The translations under genes were made by a program, and so were the position numbers. DNA of 14,591 nucleotides. Source: an uncultured Bacilli bacterium. Lineage in GTDB: Bacteria; Bacillota_I; Bacilli_A; RF39; UBA660. The notes beneath the pieces are model-generated. The model had not been told where the DNA came from. It searched no databases and saw nothing but the letters and a program-made list of their open reading frames with translations. The stretch lies in the NCBI GenBank assembly GCA_947625365.1, contig CANQNZ010000022.1:1-14591 (forward strand), read 5' to 3'. Every line of letters begins with the position of its first letter. Position 1 is the stretch's first letter. Of the stretch, positions 1 through 7,618 are shown piece after piece.

Positions 1-2
1 CA

Positions 3-30
3 TAAAAAATAAGGGACAAACCCTTATTTT
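3..30 (-). terminator. Intrinsic terminator of the radical SAM gene
   Basis: A perfect 10-bp inverted repeat (6-15 with 21-30) encloses a 5-base loop. On the minus strand it is followed by a run of six T (complement of 4-9). It lies 12 bases past the stop codon of the minus-strand radical SAM gene. The symmetrical A/T flanks mean it could also stop transcription arriving from the left on the plus strand. Confidence 0.85.
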
Positions 31-42
31 ATAATGCTTTAA

Positions 43-990
43 TTAATTTTTGCTCCCCAGTAGATTATCTAGAGCCACTTTTATCCCCTGATAATAGTTT
101 CTTTTTTTCATTTCTTTATCAATATCATTTAATACACAAAATTTTTTTAAAAGCCACATTGGAGCAATTAAATCTTCTTTTTTCGGGTCACCAGTAATAC
201 GATGTATAACAATATTTTCATTTAAATAAGCAAGTTGCTCACAAACAATATCAATATATTCTTCTTTAGAAAGAATAGGAAATGGTTTTTCCTCATACAT
301 TTGGGCTAATTTAGTATTTTTTAAAATATGTAGCATATGAATTTTAATACCGTCAATTTTTAAGTTATTTAAATACTGTACTGTTTTTATCATGTCATCT
401 TTTGTTTCATAAGGCAAACCATTAATAATATGAACTACCACATTAATATTACGCGCCTTTAACTTTTTAACCATGTCTTCAAAATTTTGCAAATCATGGC
501 CCCGATTTATTAACTTTAAAGTTTTGGCATGCATTGATTGTAATCCTAATTCAACTGTTAAAAAAGTTCTATGATTTAAATTTTCTAAATAATCGAGCAC
601 CTCCTGACTAATTGCATCACTTCGAGTAGCAATTGCTAAGCCTACGACATTTGGCAGTTTTAAAACTGTCTCATATTTCTCTTTTAAAATATCTAAGGGA
701 GCATATGTATTAGTATTAGCTTGAAAATAAGCAATATATAAAGAATTAGGCCATTTTTTCTCCATCATTTCTTTAATTTCATAAAATTGCTCTTCTAAAG
801 GTTTATTTTTATCCCCAGCAAAATCACCACTACCAGATAAAGAGCAAAATATACAGCCCCGATTATTTTGATAATTAGGACAAGAAAAATTACCGTTTAA
901 ACTAACTTTACAAACTTTTTGTTTAAACTTAGTTTTATAAAAATAATTTAAAGTATGATAACGTTTATTATCTAATGTTTTTTGAAACAT
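43..990 (-). CDS. TIGR01212/YtqA-like radical SAM protein
   Basis: The protein has 315 residues from the chosen ATG at 990-988. That start has a good ribosome site (AGGTG, 5 bases upstream). An in-frame extension of 16 residues to 1038 was rejected because it would read through the promoter. Near the N-terminus it has a widely spaced cysteine motif, C-x8-C-x2-C (CPNYQNNRGCIFC), instead of the classic CxxxCxxC. This spacing and the following text resemble the TIGR01212/YtqA family, related to the Elp3-type radical SAM fold. Such motifs bind a 4Fe-4S cluster that cleaves S-adenosylmethionine. The family's substrate is not settled; a role in RNA modification has been suggested. There is no signal peptide, so it should be cytosolic. 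It is monocistronic and divergent from the permease gene. The family call is fairly firm, the reaction is unknown. Confidence 0.85.
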   Translation of the reverse strand: MFQKTLDNKRYHTLNYFYKTKFKQKVCKVSLNGNFSCPNYQNNRGCIFCSLSGSGDFAGDKNKPLEEQFYEIKEMMEKKWPNSLYIAYFQANTNTYAPLDILKEKYETVLKLPNVVGLAIATRSDAISQEVLDYLENLNHRTFLTVELGLQSMHAKTLKLINRGHDLQNFEDMVKKLKARNINVVVHIINGLPYETKDDMIKTVQYLNNLKIDGIKIHMLHILKNTKLAQMYEEKPFPILSKEEYIDIVCEQLAYLNENIVIHRITGDPKKEDLIAPMWLLKKFCVLNDIDKEMKKRNYYQGIKVALDNLLGSKN

Positions 991-1009
991 ATAATCACCT
1001 TTGGTTAAT

Positions 1010-1038
1010 ATTATAATTATTTTAGATATTTTGGTCAA
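1010..1038 (-). promoter_or_regulatory. Sigma-A promoter of the radical SAM gene
   Basis: On the minus strand TTGACC (1038-1033) and TATAAT (1015-1010) are separated by exactly 17 bases. Transcription should start near 1003, giving a leader of only about 13 bases that already carries the ribosome site. The element sits in the 67-base gap between the two divergent genes, so the permease promoter must share or overlap this DNA. I see only weak plus-strand matches there. Confidence 0.8.
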
Positions 1039-1057
1039 ACTATAAAGGGTGGTTTAT

Positions 1058-2179
1058 ATGCCAAAATTAAAAGATAGTCATAAATTTAATTTGTTTATAT
1101 TTTTTACCATGTTTGCTAAATTTTCGGTTGAACTTTTTATGCCTGTAATTTTATATAAACTAAATTATAGTATTAAAGCTATTTTAGGATATCTTATCTT
1201 AACTTTTATTATTAACATAATAATTAGTATTCCTGCCACCTTAATTGGTCGTAAATATGGCTATAAATATTTAATTTTAATCAGTGCTTTTTTATTTACA
1301 GCGTTGTACTTTTTAGTTAGTTTGATGGCTAAAAATTTAATATTATTTATTTTAGTGGCTCTTTGCTCTAGTTTAACTAACATATTTTACTATTTAGGAC
1401 GGCATTACTATGCTGGTATTGTTTTAGCTCAAACAAGGATGGCTCGAAAAGTAGGAAATATTTTAATTTCTACTGTGCTAGCAAGTATGGCGGGAACTTT
1501 ACTTTCTTCTTTATTCTTAGAAGAATTTAATATGATTATTTTAGCTATTATAGTAACTATTATTTATTTAATAGGTATTGTATTTATCTTTTTTATTCCG
1601 CAAAATAAAGAGTTAAAACCATTAAAACTAAAAGAAGTAAATAAAAAAGTTAAAAATTCTGATAAAATATTTTTCTTATTAGAACAATTTAAAGTAATTT
1701 ATTTTACCTTATATCCTTTATATGTTTATATTTATGTAGAAAATACTTATTCTTTTTTAGGCCTTGTTTATTTCGTTACTGGACTAGCTAGTATTATTTT
1801 TATTTATTTTATATCTCAAAAAATGGAAAATAATCAAAAAGATTATCTCAAAACATCAGCTATAATGTTAGCTAGTATTTTGCTTTTAGACATGAATATT
1901 TCTAACCATTTTTTAGTTTTAGGAATATTATTTTTAGAAGGAATTTTTATTAAACTTTATGAAACAAGTGTTACTAATAAATTATATAATGTACAAAAAG
2001 ACTTAGAAGGGGGCAGTTATTTTTTATATATGGAAATATTATATAATATTGGTAGAATAGTTATTACTTTATTAATGTTAATATTTAATTTAAAAATGAG
2101 AACTACATTATATATATGTATAGGGTTTATTTTCTTAAGTGGTTTTGTCAATTTTAAAAGTAAATATTTTGTCAATTAA
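1058..2179 (+). CDS. MFS-type permease, substrate unknown
   Basis: The protein has 373 residues from the ATG at 1058, preceded by AAGGGTGG with 5-base spacing. A GTG at 1049 in the same frame overlaps this ribosome site and is less likely. The protein is very hydrophobic, with roughly ten to twelve membrane segments split by a basic cytosolic loop around residues 180-205. The short segment GRKYGYKY near residue 70 resembles MFS motif A between helices 2 and 3. Nothing in the sequence reveals the substrate. The next gene is a glycosidase, but it has its own promoter, so a link to sugar uptake is only a guess. Other multi-pass transporter families cannot be fully excluded. Confidence 0.7.
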   Translation: MPKLKDSHKFNLFIFFTMFAKFSVELFMPVILYKLNYSIKAILGYLILTFIINIIISIPATLIGRKYGYKYLILISAFLFTALYFLVSLMAKNLILFILVALCSSLTNIFYYLGRHYYAGIVLAQTRMARKVGNILISTVLASMAGTLLSSLFLEEFNMIILAIIVTIIYLIGIVFIFFIPQNKELKPLKLKEVNKKVKNSDKIFFLLEQFKVIYFTLYPLYVYIYVENTYSFLGLVYFVTGLASIIFIYFISQKMENNQKDYLKTSAIMLASILLLDMNISNHFLVLGILFLEGIFIKLYETSVTNKLYNVQKDLEGGSYFLYMEILYNIGRIVITLLMLIFNLKMRTTLYICIGFIFLSGFVNFKSKYFVN

Positions 2180-2212
2180 TGTTAAAGCCAATAACACTTA
2201 TAGAAAAAAATT

Positions 2213-2240
2213 TTGATAAATGCTAAACTTAAATTATAAT
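2213..2240 (+). promoter_or_regulatory. Sigma-A promoter of the GH31 gene
   Basis: TTGATA (2213-2218) and a perfect TATAAT (2235-2240) are 16 bases apart. Transcription should start near 2247, immediately at the ribosome site GAGGTGA (2244-2250) of the GTG start at 2257. The mRNA leader would therefore be very short. Confidence 0.7.
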
Positions 2241-2256
2241 GAAGAGGTGAAATACA

Positions 2257-4671
2257 GTGGCAAATTTACCTGAATATTTTAAAACAGACCAAAGTTTAGC
2301 CGTTAGTAAAGAAGGCGCAGTATTTAAAGGAGAAAAGTATCGTATAACTATTTTAAGCGAGCTTTTAATTCGTTTCGAATACGCAAATGACGGTAAATTT
2401 TTAGATAGACCAACAGAACTTGTTGTTAATCGAAATTTTGAAGTGCCCCAAATGGAAGTGCAAGAAGATGATAAATTTTTAGTAATAACAACTAAATATT
2501 TTAAATTATCTTACGTTAAGGGTAAACCTTTTGAAGGTTCCAAAGTAGCACCTGATTCTAATTTAAAAGTTATATTAAATGGAACAGATAAATTTTGGTA
2601 TTTTCATCATCCTGAAGCACGAAACTTTAACGGTAGTGCTGTATCATTAGATAATAGCGAAGGTAACGTTAAATTAGATAAGGGTCTTTATTCTACTGAT
2701 GGCTTTGCTACGTTAGATGACTCTAAAACATTAGTCGTTGATGATGAAGGAGGTCTTATTAAAAGAGATGCCTTAAGAGTCGATACTTATCTTTTTATAT
2801 ATCGTCGTGATTTTGGTTTATGTTTAAGAGATTATTTCCATTTAACTGGATATCCTGCTTTAATACCTCGTTATGCTCTTGGTATTTGGTGGAATAAAAA
2901 TCAAGCATATTCTTTTGAAGATATTAAAGATTTAGTTACAGCTTTTAATCGAAATCAAATTCCTTTAAGTATAATGCTTTTAGGGGATAGCTGGCATATA
3001 AAAGATGCTAAAAATCCAACATCACTTAAAACTGGCTATACTTTTGACCCCGAAAGTTTTCCTAATCCAGAAAACTTAACTTCCTATTTGCATGAAAGAG
3101 GTATTCGTTTAGGTCTAAATATTAATCCTGAAGAGGGAATAATGCCTCATGAAGATGCTTATAGTGAAATAGCTACTGACCTTGGTTTAGTTAATAAAGA
3201 TATTATTCCTTTTAATGCATTTGATAAATATATAATTAGAGCATACTTAGAAAAACTTATTAAACCTCTTACTAATATTGGTACAGATTTTTATTGGATT
3301 GATTATTTTAATAAAGATGATATGTTAACTTTAAGAGCTTTAAATTATTATCAGTTTAATAGCTGCAGAGAAAATAAAAATCGTCGTGGGTTTATTTTAA
3401 GTCGTAATGGTGGAGTAGCTGCTCATAAGTATCCAGCATTATACTCAGGCGAAACTATTGTTAGCTGGCAAACTTTAAAATATTTACCATTTTATAATAG
3501 TTCTGCAAGTAATATTGGTATTTCTTGGTGGAGTCATGATATTGGTGGTTATAAAGATGGAATAGAAGACCCAGAACTATATACTCGTTATGTTCAACTA
3601 GGAGTTTATAGTCCTATATTTAGATTTTCTTCTAAGGATGGACACTTTTATAAAAGAGAACCTTGGCGTTGGGATGTTCGTACTTTAAGTATAGTTTCTA
3701 ATTATTGTCAAATGCGCCATCGTTTAATTCCATATCTTTATGCAGAAGCTTATAAATACTCTAAGACCGGACTTCCTTTAATTCAACCATTATACTATAT
3801 CTATCCAGAAATTTATGATGAACCATTATATAAAAATGAATATTTCTTTGGTAGTGAATTATTTGTTTGCCCTATTACAAATAAAAAAGACCCAGTTATG
3901 AATAGGGCGGTTGAAAGAATTTTCCTTCCTAATGGAATGTGGTATGATTTTAAAACTGGTAAGAAAATAGTTGGTAATAAAAGATATGTTTTATTCTTCA
4001 AAGATGAAGATTATCCTGTCTATGCGCGAAGCGGGTCAATTATCCCTCTAGCTCGTTTTGAAGAAAATAAAAATATTACCGATGCTCCAAAATCTATGGA
4101 AATTCATGTATTCCCAGGAAGAAGTAATTTTTATAACTTATATGAAGATGATGGGGTAACACGTTTACATGAAGATGGATATTTTATTAACACCAGAATT
4201 GAATATAATTATCTTGCTAATAATTATACTTTAATAATAAGACCTACCGAAGGTAAAAGTGGTATAATACCAGACACAAGAAATTATAAAATTCGTTTTA
4301 GAAATACTAAACATGCCGAAGATGTTACAGCTTTTGTAGATAAAGATGCTATAGGCTTTAAATCTTACGTAGATGATGCAGACTTTATTGTTGAAGTTGA
4401 AAATGTGCCAACTACTAAACAGTTAACTATTAATTGTAAAGGAAAAGATATTGAAATTAATGCGGTTCGTTTAATTAATGAAGATGTTGATTCTATCATA
4501 AGTGATTTACAAATTAAAACCTCTTTAAAAGAGGAAATAGCTAACATTTTCTATAGTGAAGATGATATTAGTAAAAAAAGAATTGAAATTCGTAAATTAA
4601 GAACTAAAGGTTTAAAAAGTATATTTATTAGAATGTTTATAAAATTACTAGAATATATTGCGGAAATATAG
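2257..4671 (+). CDS. GH31 family alpha-glycosidase (alpha-glucosidase-like)
   Basis: The protein has 804 residues and starts at GTG 2257 with GAGGTGA 6 bases upstream. There is no signal peptide, so it should act in the cytosol on imported oligosaccharides. The order is an N-terminal beta-sandwich (about 1-200), a TIM barrel (about 205-530), then C-terminal beta domains and a helical tail (about 745-804). The expected nucleophile is D349 in FYWIDYFN. The hallmark WWSHDIGGY (HDIGG at 427-431) is intact. The usual acid/base Asp of the GH31 motif (W-S/A-G-D) appears as Glu, E399 in LYSGETIVSW. Family members hydrolyse terminal alpha-glucosides or alpha-xylosides; the substrate here is not determined. 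It is transcribed alone. The family assignment is secure, the exact activity is not. Confidence 0.9.
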   Translation: MANLPEYFKTDQSLAVSKEGAVFKGEKYRITILSELLIRFEYANDGKFLDRPTELVVNRNFEVPQMEVQEDDKFLVITTKYFKLSYVKGKPFEGSKVAPDSNLKVILNGTDKFWYFHHPEARNFNGSAVSLDNSEGNVKLDKGLYSTDGFATLDDSKTLVVDDEGGLIKRDALRVDTYLFIYRRDFGLCLRDYFHLTGYPALIPRYALGIWWNKNQAYSFEDIKDLVTAFNRNQIPLSIMLLGDSWHIKDAKNPTSLKTGYTFDPESFPNPENLTSYLHERGIRLGLNINPEEGIMPHEDAYSEIATDLGLVNKDIIPFNAFDKYIIRAYLEKLIKPLTNIGTDFYWIDYFNKDDMLTLRALNYYQFNSCRENKNRRGFILSRNGGVAAHKYPALYSGETIVSWQTLKYLPFYNSSASNIGISWWSHDIGGYKDGIEDPELYTRYVQLGVYSPIFRFSSKDGHFYKREPWRWDVRTLSIVSNYCQMRHRLIPYLYAEAYKYSKTGLPLIQPLYYIYPEIYDEPLYKNEYFFGSELFVCPITNKKDPVMNRAVERIFLPNGMWYDFKTGKKIVGNKRYVLFFKDEDYPVYARSGSIIPLARFEENKNITDAPKSMEIHVFPGRSNFYNLYEDDGVTRLHEDGYFINTRIEYNYLANNYTLIIRPTEGKSGIIPDTRNYKIRFRNTKHAEDVTAFVDKDAIGFKSYVDDADFIVEVENVPTTKQLTINCKGKDIEINAVRLINEDVDSIISDLQIKTSLKEEIANIFYSEDDISKKRIEIRKLRTKGLKSIFIRMFIKLLEYIAEI

Positions 4672-4694
4672 CTGACAAAATTGTCAGTTTTTTT
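4672..4694 (+). terminator. Intrinsic terminator after the GH31 gene
   Basis: CTGACA and TGTCAG form a 6-bp stem around a 4-base loop, followed directly by seven T. It begins on the base after the TAG stop codon. Confidence 0.85.
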
Positions 4695-4801
4695 CTGGCT
4701 TGTTTTATTTTCCTCTAGTTATATCTTGAGAAAGTGTTGCAAAACGTCTTACGCATATGATAGACTTAAAGTAACATAATAAGTAGTGGAGGTAGCACTT
4801 T

Positions 4802-6499
4802 ATGACTGAAAATAAGAAGACAAAAAGAAATGTGGCAATAATAGTAATAGGATTAATATTGGTAGTAGCAGTAGCAACACTCTCATATGCACTATGGACA
4901 AGAAACTTTACCGAAACAGGAGTAAATAAAAATATATATGATTGCTTTACAATAGCATATTCCCAAACAAGCGGGGAAGGGGTAACCCTAGAACACGGTT
5001 ACCCACAAACAGATGAAGAAGGAATGCAAAATAATCCATATGAAGTACAAATAAAAAATAGTTGTAAAACTGTCGCATCATATAATGTAATATTAAATGA
5101 GCAAACAGACTCTACACTAAGTGAACAATATTTAAAAGTAGCAACAGATGGAGACGTAAAACTATTAAGTAGTGCCACTGAAACAACAAAAAGAGTAATA
5201 GATAATTATAATAATAAAAAATCATATATAATAAATAGTGGCGTATTAGCATCTAATCAAACAAAAACTTTACAAATAAGAAGTTGGATGGATAAAGATA
5301 CATCAGTAGAAAACGGAACAAATAAAAGTTTTACCTTTAAAATAACAATAGAGGCCACATCAGGAATAAATAGTGATTTAAAAATAGGAATACTGGGAAA
5401 AGAATACCCAGTTATAACAACGACACCTGATTTTAAAAAGGGATATCCAAATTCAGACGATACATCCCTAAGTGGATTATATTTGGATTATGATGATGAT
5501 GGAACAAGTTATTACTTTAGAGGAGCGGTCGAAAATAATTATGTTAAGTTGGGTACTTCAAAACAGGATGATTATCTGTATATAGTGGGAAAGGGTACAG
5601 GCAGTTCAGCAACGTTGGGAACTAGGGAAGCAGCTGAAGCTGAATGCGATAAATATAATGAAATAGATTATGGCTATGAAACAGTACAAGCGTGTAAAGA
5701 TGCTATAGTGACTGAGCCAATGCAGATTTCTGGGCAATCAATTCTATGGAGGATAGTACGAATAAATGGCGATGGAACTATAAGATTAGTCACAGATAAT
5801 CCGATTGAAGGTTCGGCGTTTAACACGGATTATCTAGACCGCAAATATGTAGGATATACTTATGGAAATACAGCATGTACAAAAACATCGCCATGTAAAA
5901 GCACGTATACTGGAAGTGGAACATTTACAAATTCAAATGGAGGAACAAATAGTACTATAAAATCATATTTAGAAAACTGGTATCATACAACTCTAGGAGA
6001 ATTAGATAGCAAAATCGCTCAAACAACATATTGTAATGATACCTCATATGGGAGTGGAGATGAAAGTGGAACACTTAATTATGGAACATATAAACGAATA
6101 GTAACAGATAAAAAACCAAGTTTCAAATGTCCCGACCCAACAAAACAAAGTAGTGGTACAAGAGATTATGGAGGAGTCTATAAATTAAAAGTAGGACTTT
6201 TAACAGCTGATGAAATGACATATGCAGGAATGTCATATAATATTCCATATGCTACAAGAGAAAACTATCTGTTAAGTTATGGTAAAGAAAAAGACTACCC
6301 TTGGTACATGTGGTCTATGTCGCCTTACTACTCCAGTAGTTCTGGCGCTGTTGAGTTCAATGTCATCGCTGGCTCCGGCTTCAACCACCGCAACGACGTT
6401 TACTATGCCGACAGCGTTGTGCGCCCCGTAATCAATTTAAACGCCGATACTCTAGCTAGTGGTAATGGAACAAAAGAAAGCCCATTTATAGTTGAATAA
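4802..6499 (+). CDS. Membrane-anchored surface protein with a DGR-type variable C-terminus
   Basis: The protein has 565 residues; its ATG is preceded by GTGGAGG. A basic N-terminus and one membrane helix (about 11-31, ending SYALW) act as an anchor or SipW-type signal. Residues about 32-190 resemble the camelysin/TasA-like beta-sandwich seen in many gut Bacillota surface proteins (YPQTDEEG, SCKT, WMDKD). Residues about 225-545 contain YYFRGAVENNYVKLG, ILWRIVRINGDG and a closing VVRPVINL, a pattern I associate with C-type-lectin-like DGR targets. Codons 509-539 are almost all NNY and GC-rich, unlike the A-ending codons of the rest of the gene. A role as a displayed binding protein with a diversified ligand face is inferred. 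The gene stands alone between two terminators. The reverse transcriptase and template would have to lie elsewhere. Confidence 0.8.
   Translation: MTENKKTKRNVAIIVIGLILVVAVATLSYALWTRNFTETGVNKNIYDCFTIAYSQTSGEGVTLEHGYPQTDEEGMQNNPYEVQIKNSCKTVASYNVILNEQTDSTLSEQYLKVATDGDVKLLSSATETTKRVIDNYNNKKSYIINSGVLASNQTKTLQIRSWMDKDTSVENGTNKSFTFKITIEATSGINSDLKIGILGKEYPVITTTPDFKKGYPNSDDTSLSGLYLDYDDDGTSYYFRGAVENNYVKLGTSKQDDYLYIVGKGTGSSATLGTREAAEAECDKYNEIDYGYETVQACKDAIVTEPMQISGQSILWRIVRINGDGTIRLVTDNPIEGSAFNTDYLDRKYVGYTYGNTACTKTSPCKSTYTGSGTFTNSNGGTNSTIKSYLENWYHTTLGELDSKIAQTTYCNDTSYGSGDESGTLNYGTYKRIVTDKKPSFKCPDPTKQSSGTRDYGGVYKLKVGLLTADEMTYAGMSYNIPYATRENYLLSYGKEKDYPWYMWSMSPYYSSSSGAVEFNVIAGSGFNHRNDVYYADSVVRPVINLNADTLASGNGTKESPFIVE
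6326..6418 (+). other. Putative DGR variable region (VR)
   Basis: This covers codons 509-539 of the surface protein. Thirty of 31 codons end in C or T (the exception is GAG at 518), against 15 of 31 just upstream (470-500). By hand count 49 of 93 bases are G or C, in a gene that is otherwise strongly AT-rich. DGRs mutate template adenines, typically at AAC/AAT codons. This leaves the third base fixed and turns AAY into NNY, which can never be a stop codon. Runs such as AAC CAC CGC AAC GAC fit that process. The conserved flank is WSMSP before and VRPVINL after. The outer limits of the true VR cannot be set without the template repeat. Confidence 0.7.
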
Positions 6500-6506
6500 A
6501 CTAAGC

Positions 6507-6534
6507 AACCTTACTAATTAAAAGTAAGGTTTTT
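6507..6534 (+). terminator. Intrinsic terminator after the surface protein gene
   Basis: A perfect 9-bp stem (6507-6515 with 6523-6531, core ACCTTACT/AGTAAGGT) has a 7-base AT loop and ends in a T run (6530-6534). It lies 7 bases past the stop codon. It is most simply a terminator, although some DGRs also carry a hairpin downstream of the VR. Confidence 0.75.
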
Positions 6535-6568
6535 GTATGTAATATTTATATATGTTTTGTCGAAAGTG

Positions 6569-6597
6569 TTTAAAACAAATAAAAAAAGCTCTATATT
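6569..6597 (+). promoter_or_regulatory. Weak candidate promoter of the spoIIAA-sigF operon
   Basis: TTTAAA (6569-6574) and TATATT (6592-6597) are 17 bases apart, a moderate match to sigma-A. I looked for the sigma-H pattern (AGGAWWW about 11-12 bases before GAAT) expected for a spoIIA operon and did not find it. The call is tentative. Confidence 0.3.
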
Positions 6598-6615
6598 AAA
6601 TTAGCAGGTGATAAT

Positions 6616-6948
6616 ATGCTAAAAATTAACTCAGAATATCATAAAGGAATTTTATTTGTTAGAATAAAAGGTAATTTAAATAGAAGAACTTCCTGTAAAC
6701 TAAATAATTTTTTAGTACCTGCTATTTTAAAACATAAAATTAAGTATTTAGTTTATAACTTATATAATCTAGATAATATTGATGTGATTGGAATAGAAGC
6801 TTTAAGAAAAAGTGCTAAAGCTATAAAAGTAAATAAAGGTATTTCTTTAATATGTGAAGTGCCAGATAATTTAAAAGAAGTGTTTGAAAATATTGAAATT
6901 AAAAAGACAACTAATGAATTAACAGCAATTAAATTAATTAATATATAA
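6616..6948 (+). CDS. spoIIAA: SpoIIAA-like STAS-domain protein lacking the phosphoserine
   Basis: The protein has 110 residues (family about 115). The ATG is preceded by AGGTGAT. It aligns along its length with the single STAS domain of SpoIIAA, the anti-anti-sigma factor that frees sigma-F from SpoIIAB. The N-terminal strand (ILFVRIKGNL) and the helix-strand pattern are conserved. At the site where Bacillus subtilis SpoIIAA has MDSSGLG with phosphorylated Ser58, this protein reads IDVIGIE, so positions 57-58 are Val-Ile. It therefore cannot be controlled by phosphorylation at that site. The next gene, 10 bases on, is the sigma factor; spoIIAB, normally in between, is absent. The protein may act by another contact or be a degenerate remnant. 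The symbol rests on position and fold, not on a preserved active site. Confidence 0.7.
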   Translation: MLKINSEYHKGILFVRIKGNLNRRTSCKLNNFLVPAILKHKIKYLVYNLYNLDNIDVIGIEALRKSAKAIKVNKGISLICEVPDNLKEVFENIEIKKTTNELTAIKLINI

Positions 6949-6958
6949 GGTGATGATT

Positions 6959-7618
6959 ATGGACAATCCTAAGACATTTTTAATTGAGGAATATAAAGAT
7001 TATATATATAGTATTGCTAATTTATTTTATGGTATAGACAAAGAAGATTTATTCCAAGCAGGAGCAGAAGGACTATATGAATCATTTTTAAGTTATGATG
7101 ATACTTCGGATGTTAAGTTTACTACTTATGCTTATAAAAATGTTTATGGGCATATGTATGCTTTAATTTCTAAAAATAATGATTTTAAAATTAGTAAAGA
7201 TACATGGAAATTATATCGAAATATTATGACTAAGTATCAAGAAATGGCCCAACTTAATGGACGCTTGCCACTAATGAGTGAGATAGCTAAAGAGTTAAAT
7301 ATAGATGACTATCTATTAAATGCTACTATAGTAGCATGTCAAAAAGCTCCAAGTTTGGAAGAAGAAGTATGTGAAAATAAATGTTATCTTGATACTATTG
7401 CTAGTAAGGAAAATGTTAGTATTGATGATAAGATTTTCTTAGAAGAAAGCATGGATAATTTAACTAATTTAGAAAAACAGATTATTAATTATCGCTATTA
7501 TCATGATATGACTCAACAAGAAATAGCTAATAGATTAGGTCTTTCTCAAGTAAAAGTATCAAGATGTGAAAAACAGGGACTTGCCAAAATGCGGGTTTAT
7601 GCTAAAGAATGTGCATAA
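6959..7618 (+). CDS. sigF: Sigma-70 family factor, sporulation sigma-F/G type
   Basis: The protein has 219 residues from ATG 6959, chosen because AAGGTGAT (6947-6954) is well placed for it; a GTG at 6950 and an ATG at 6953 lie inside that site. Region 2 is visible as DLFQAGAEGLYESF and DVKFTTYAYKNVYGHM. Region 3 runs around residues 85-120 (LPLMSEIAKELNI). Region 4 ends in the helix-turn-helix MTQQEIANRLGLSQVKVSRCEK. This is the SigF/SigG/SigB group, and the position between spoIIAA and spoVAC makes SigF the best name. SigF directs early forespore transcription and is normally held by SpoIIAB. It is somewhat shorter than B. subtilis SigF (about 255), and how it is restrained without SpoIIAB is unclear. 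Confidence 0.8.
   Translation: MDNPKTFLIEEYKDYIYSIANLFYGIDKEDLFQAGAEGLYESFLSYDDTSDVKFTTYAYKNVYGHMYALISKNNDFKISKDTWKLYRNIMTKYQEMAQLNGRLPLMSEIAKELNIDDYLLNATIVACQKAPSLEEEVCENKCYLDTIASKENVSIDDKIFLEESMDNLTNLEKQIINYRYYHDMTQQEIANRLGLSQVKVSRCEKQGLAKMRVYAKECA

Noticed and set aside
991..1038. 16-codon N-terminal extension of the radical SAM protein
   Set aside because: It would cover the -35 and -10 of the gene's own promoter, and the ATG at 990 has a proper ribosome site.
4754..4762. CATATGATA upstream of the surface gene as a sigma-K/E type -10
   Set aside because: The -10 fits CATANNNTA, but no matching -35 lies at the required distance. TTGCAA at 4737-4742 is only 13 bases from TATGAT, too close for sigma-A. 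I could not name a promoter for this gene.
6949..6958. Remnant of spoIIAB between spoIIAA and sigF
   Set aside because: Only 10 bases separate the stop codon and the chosen start, and they hold the ribosome site. There is no room for a remnant.
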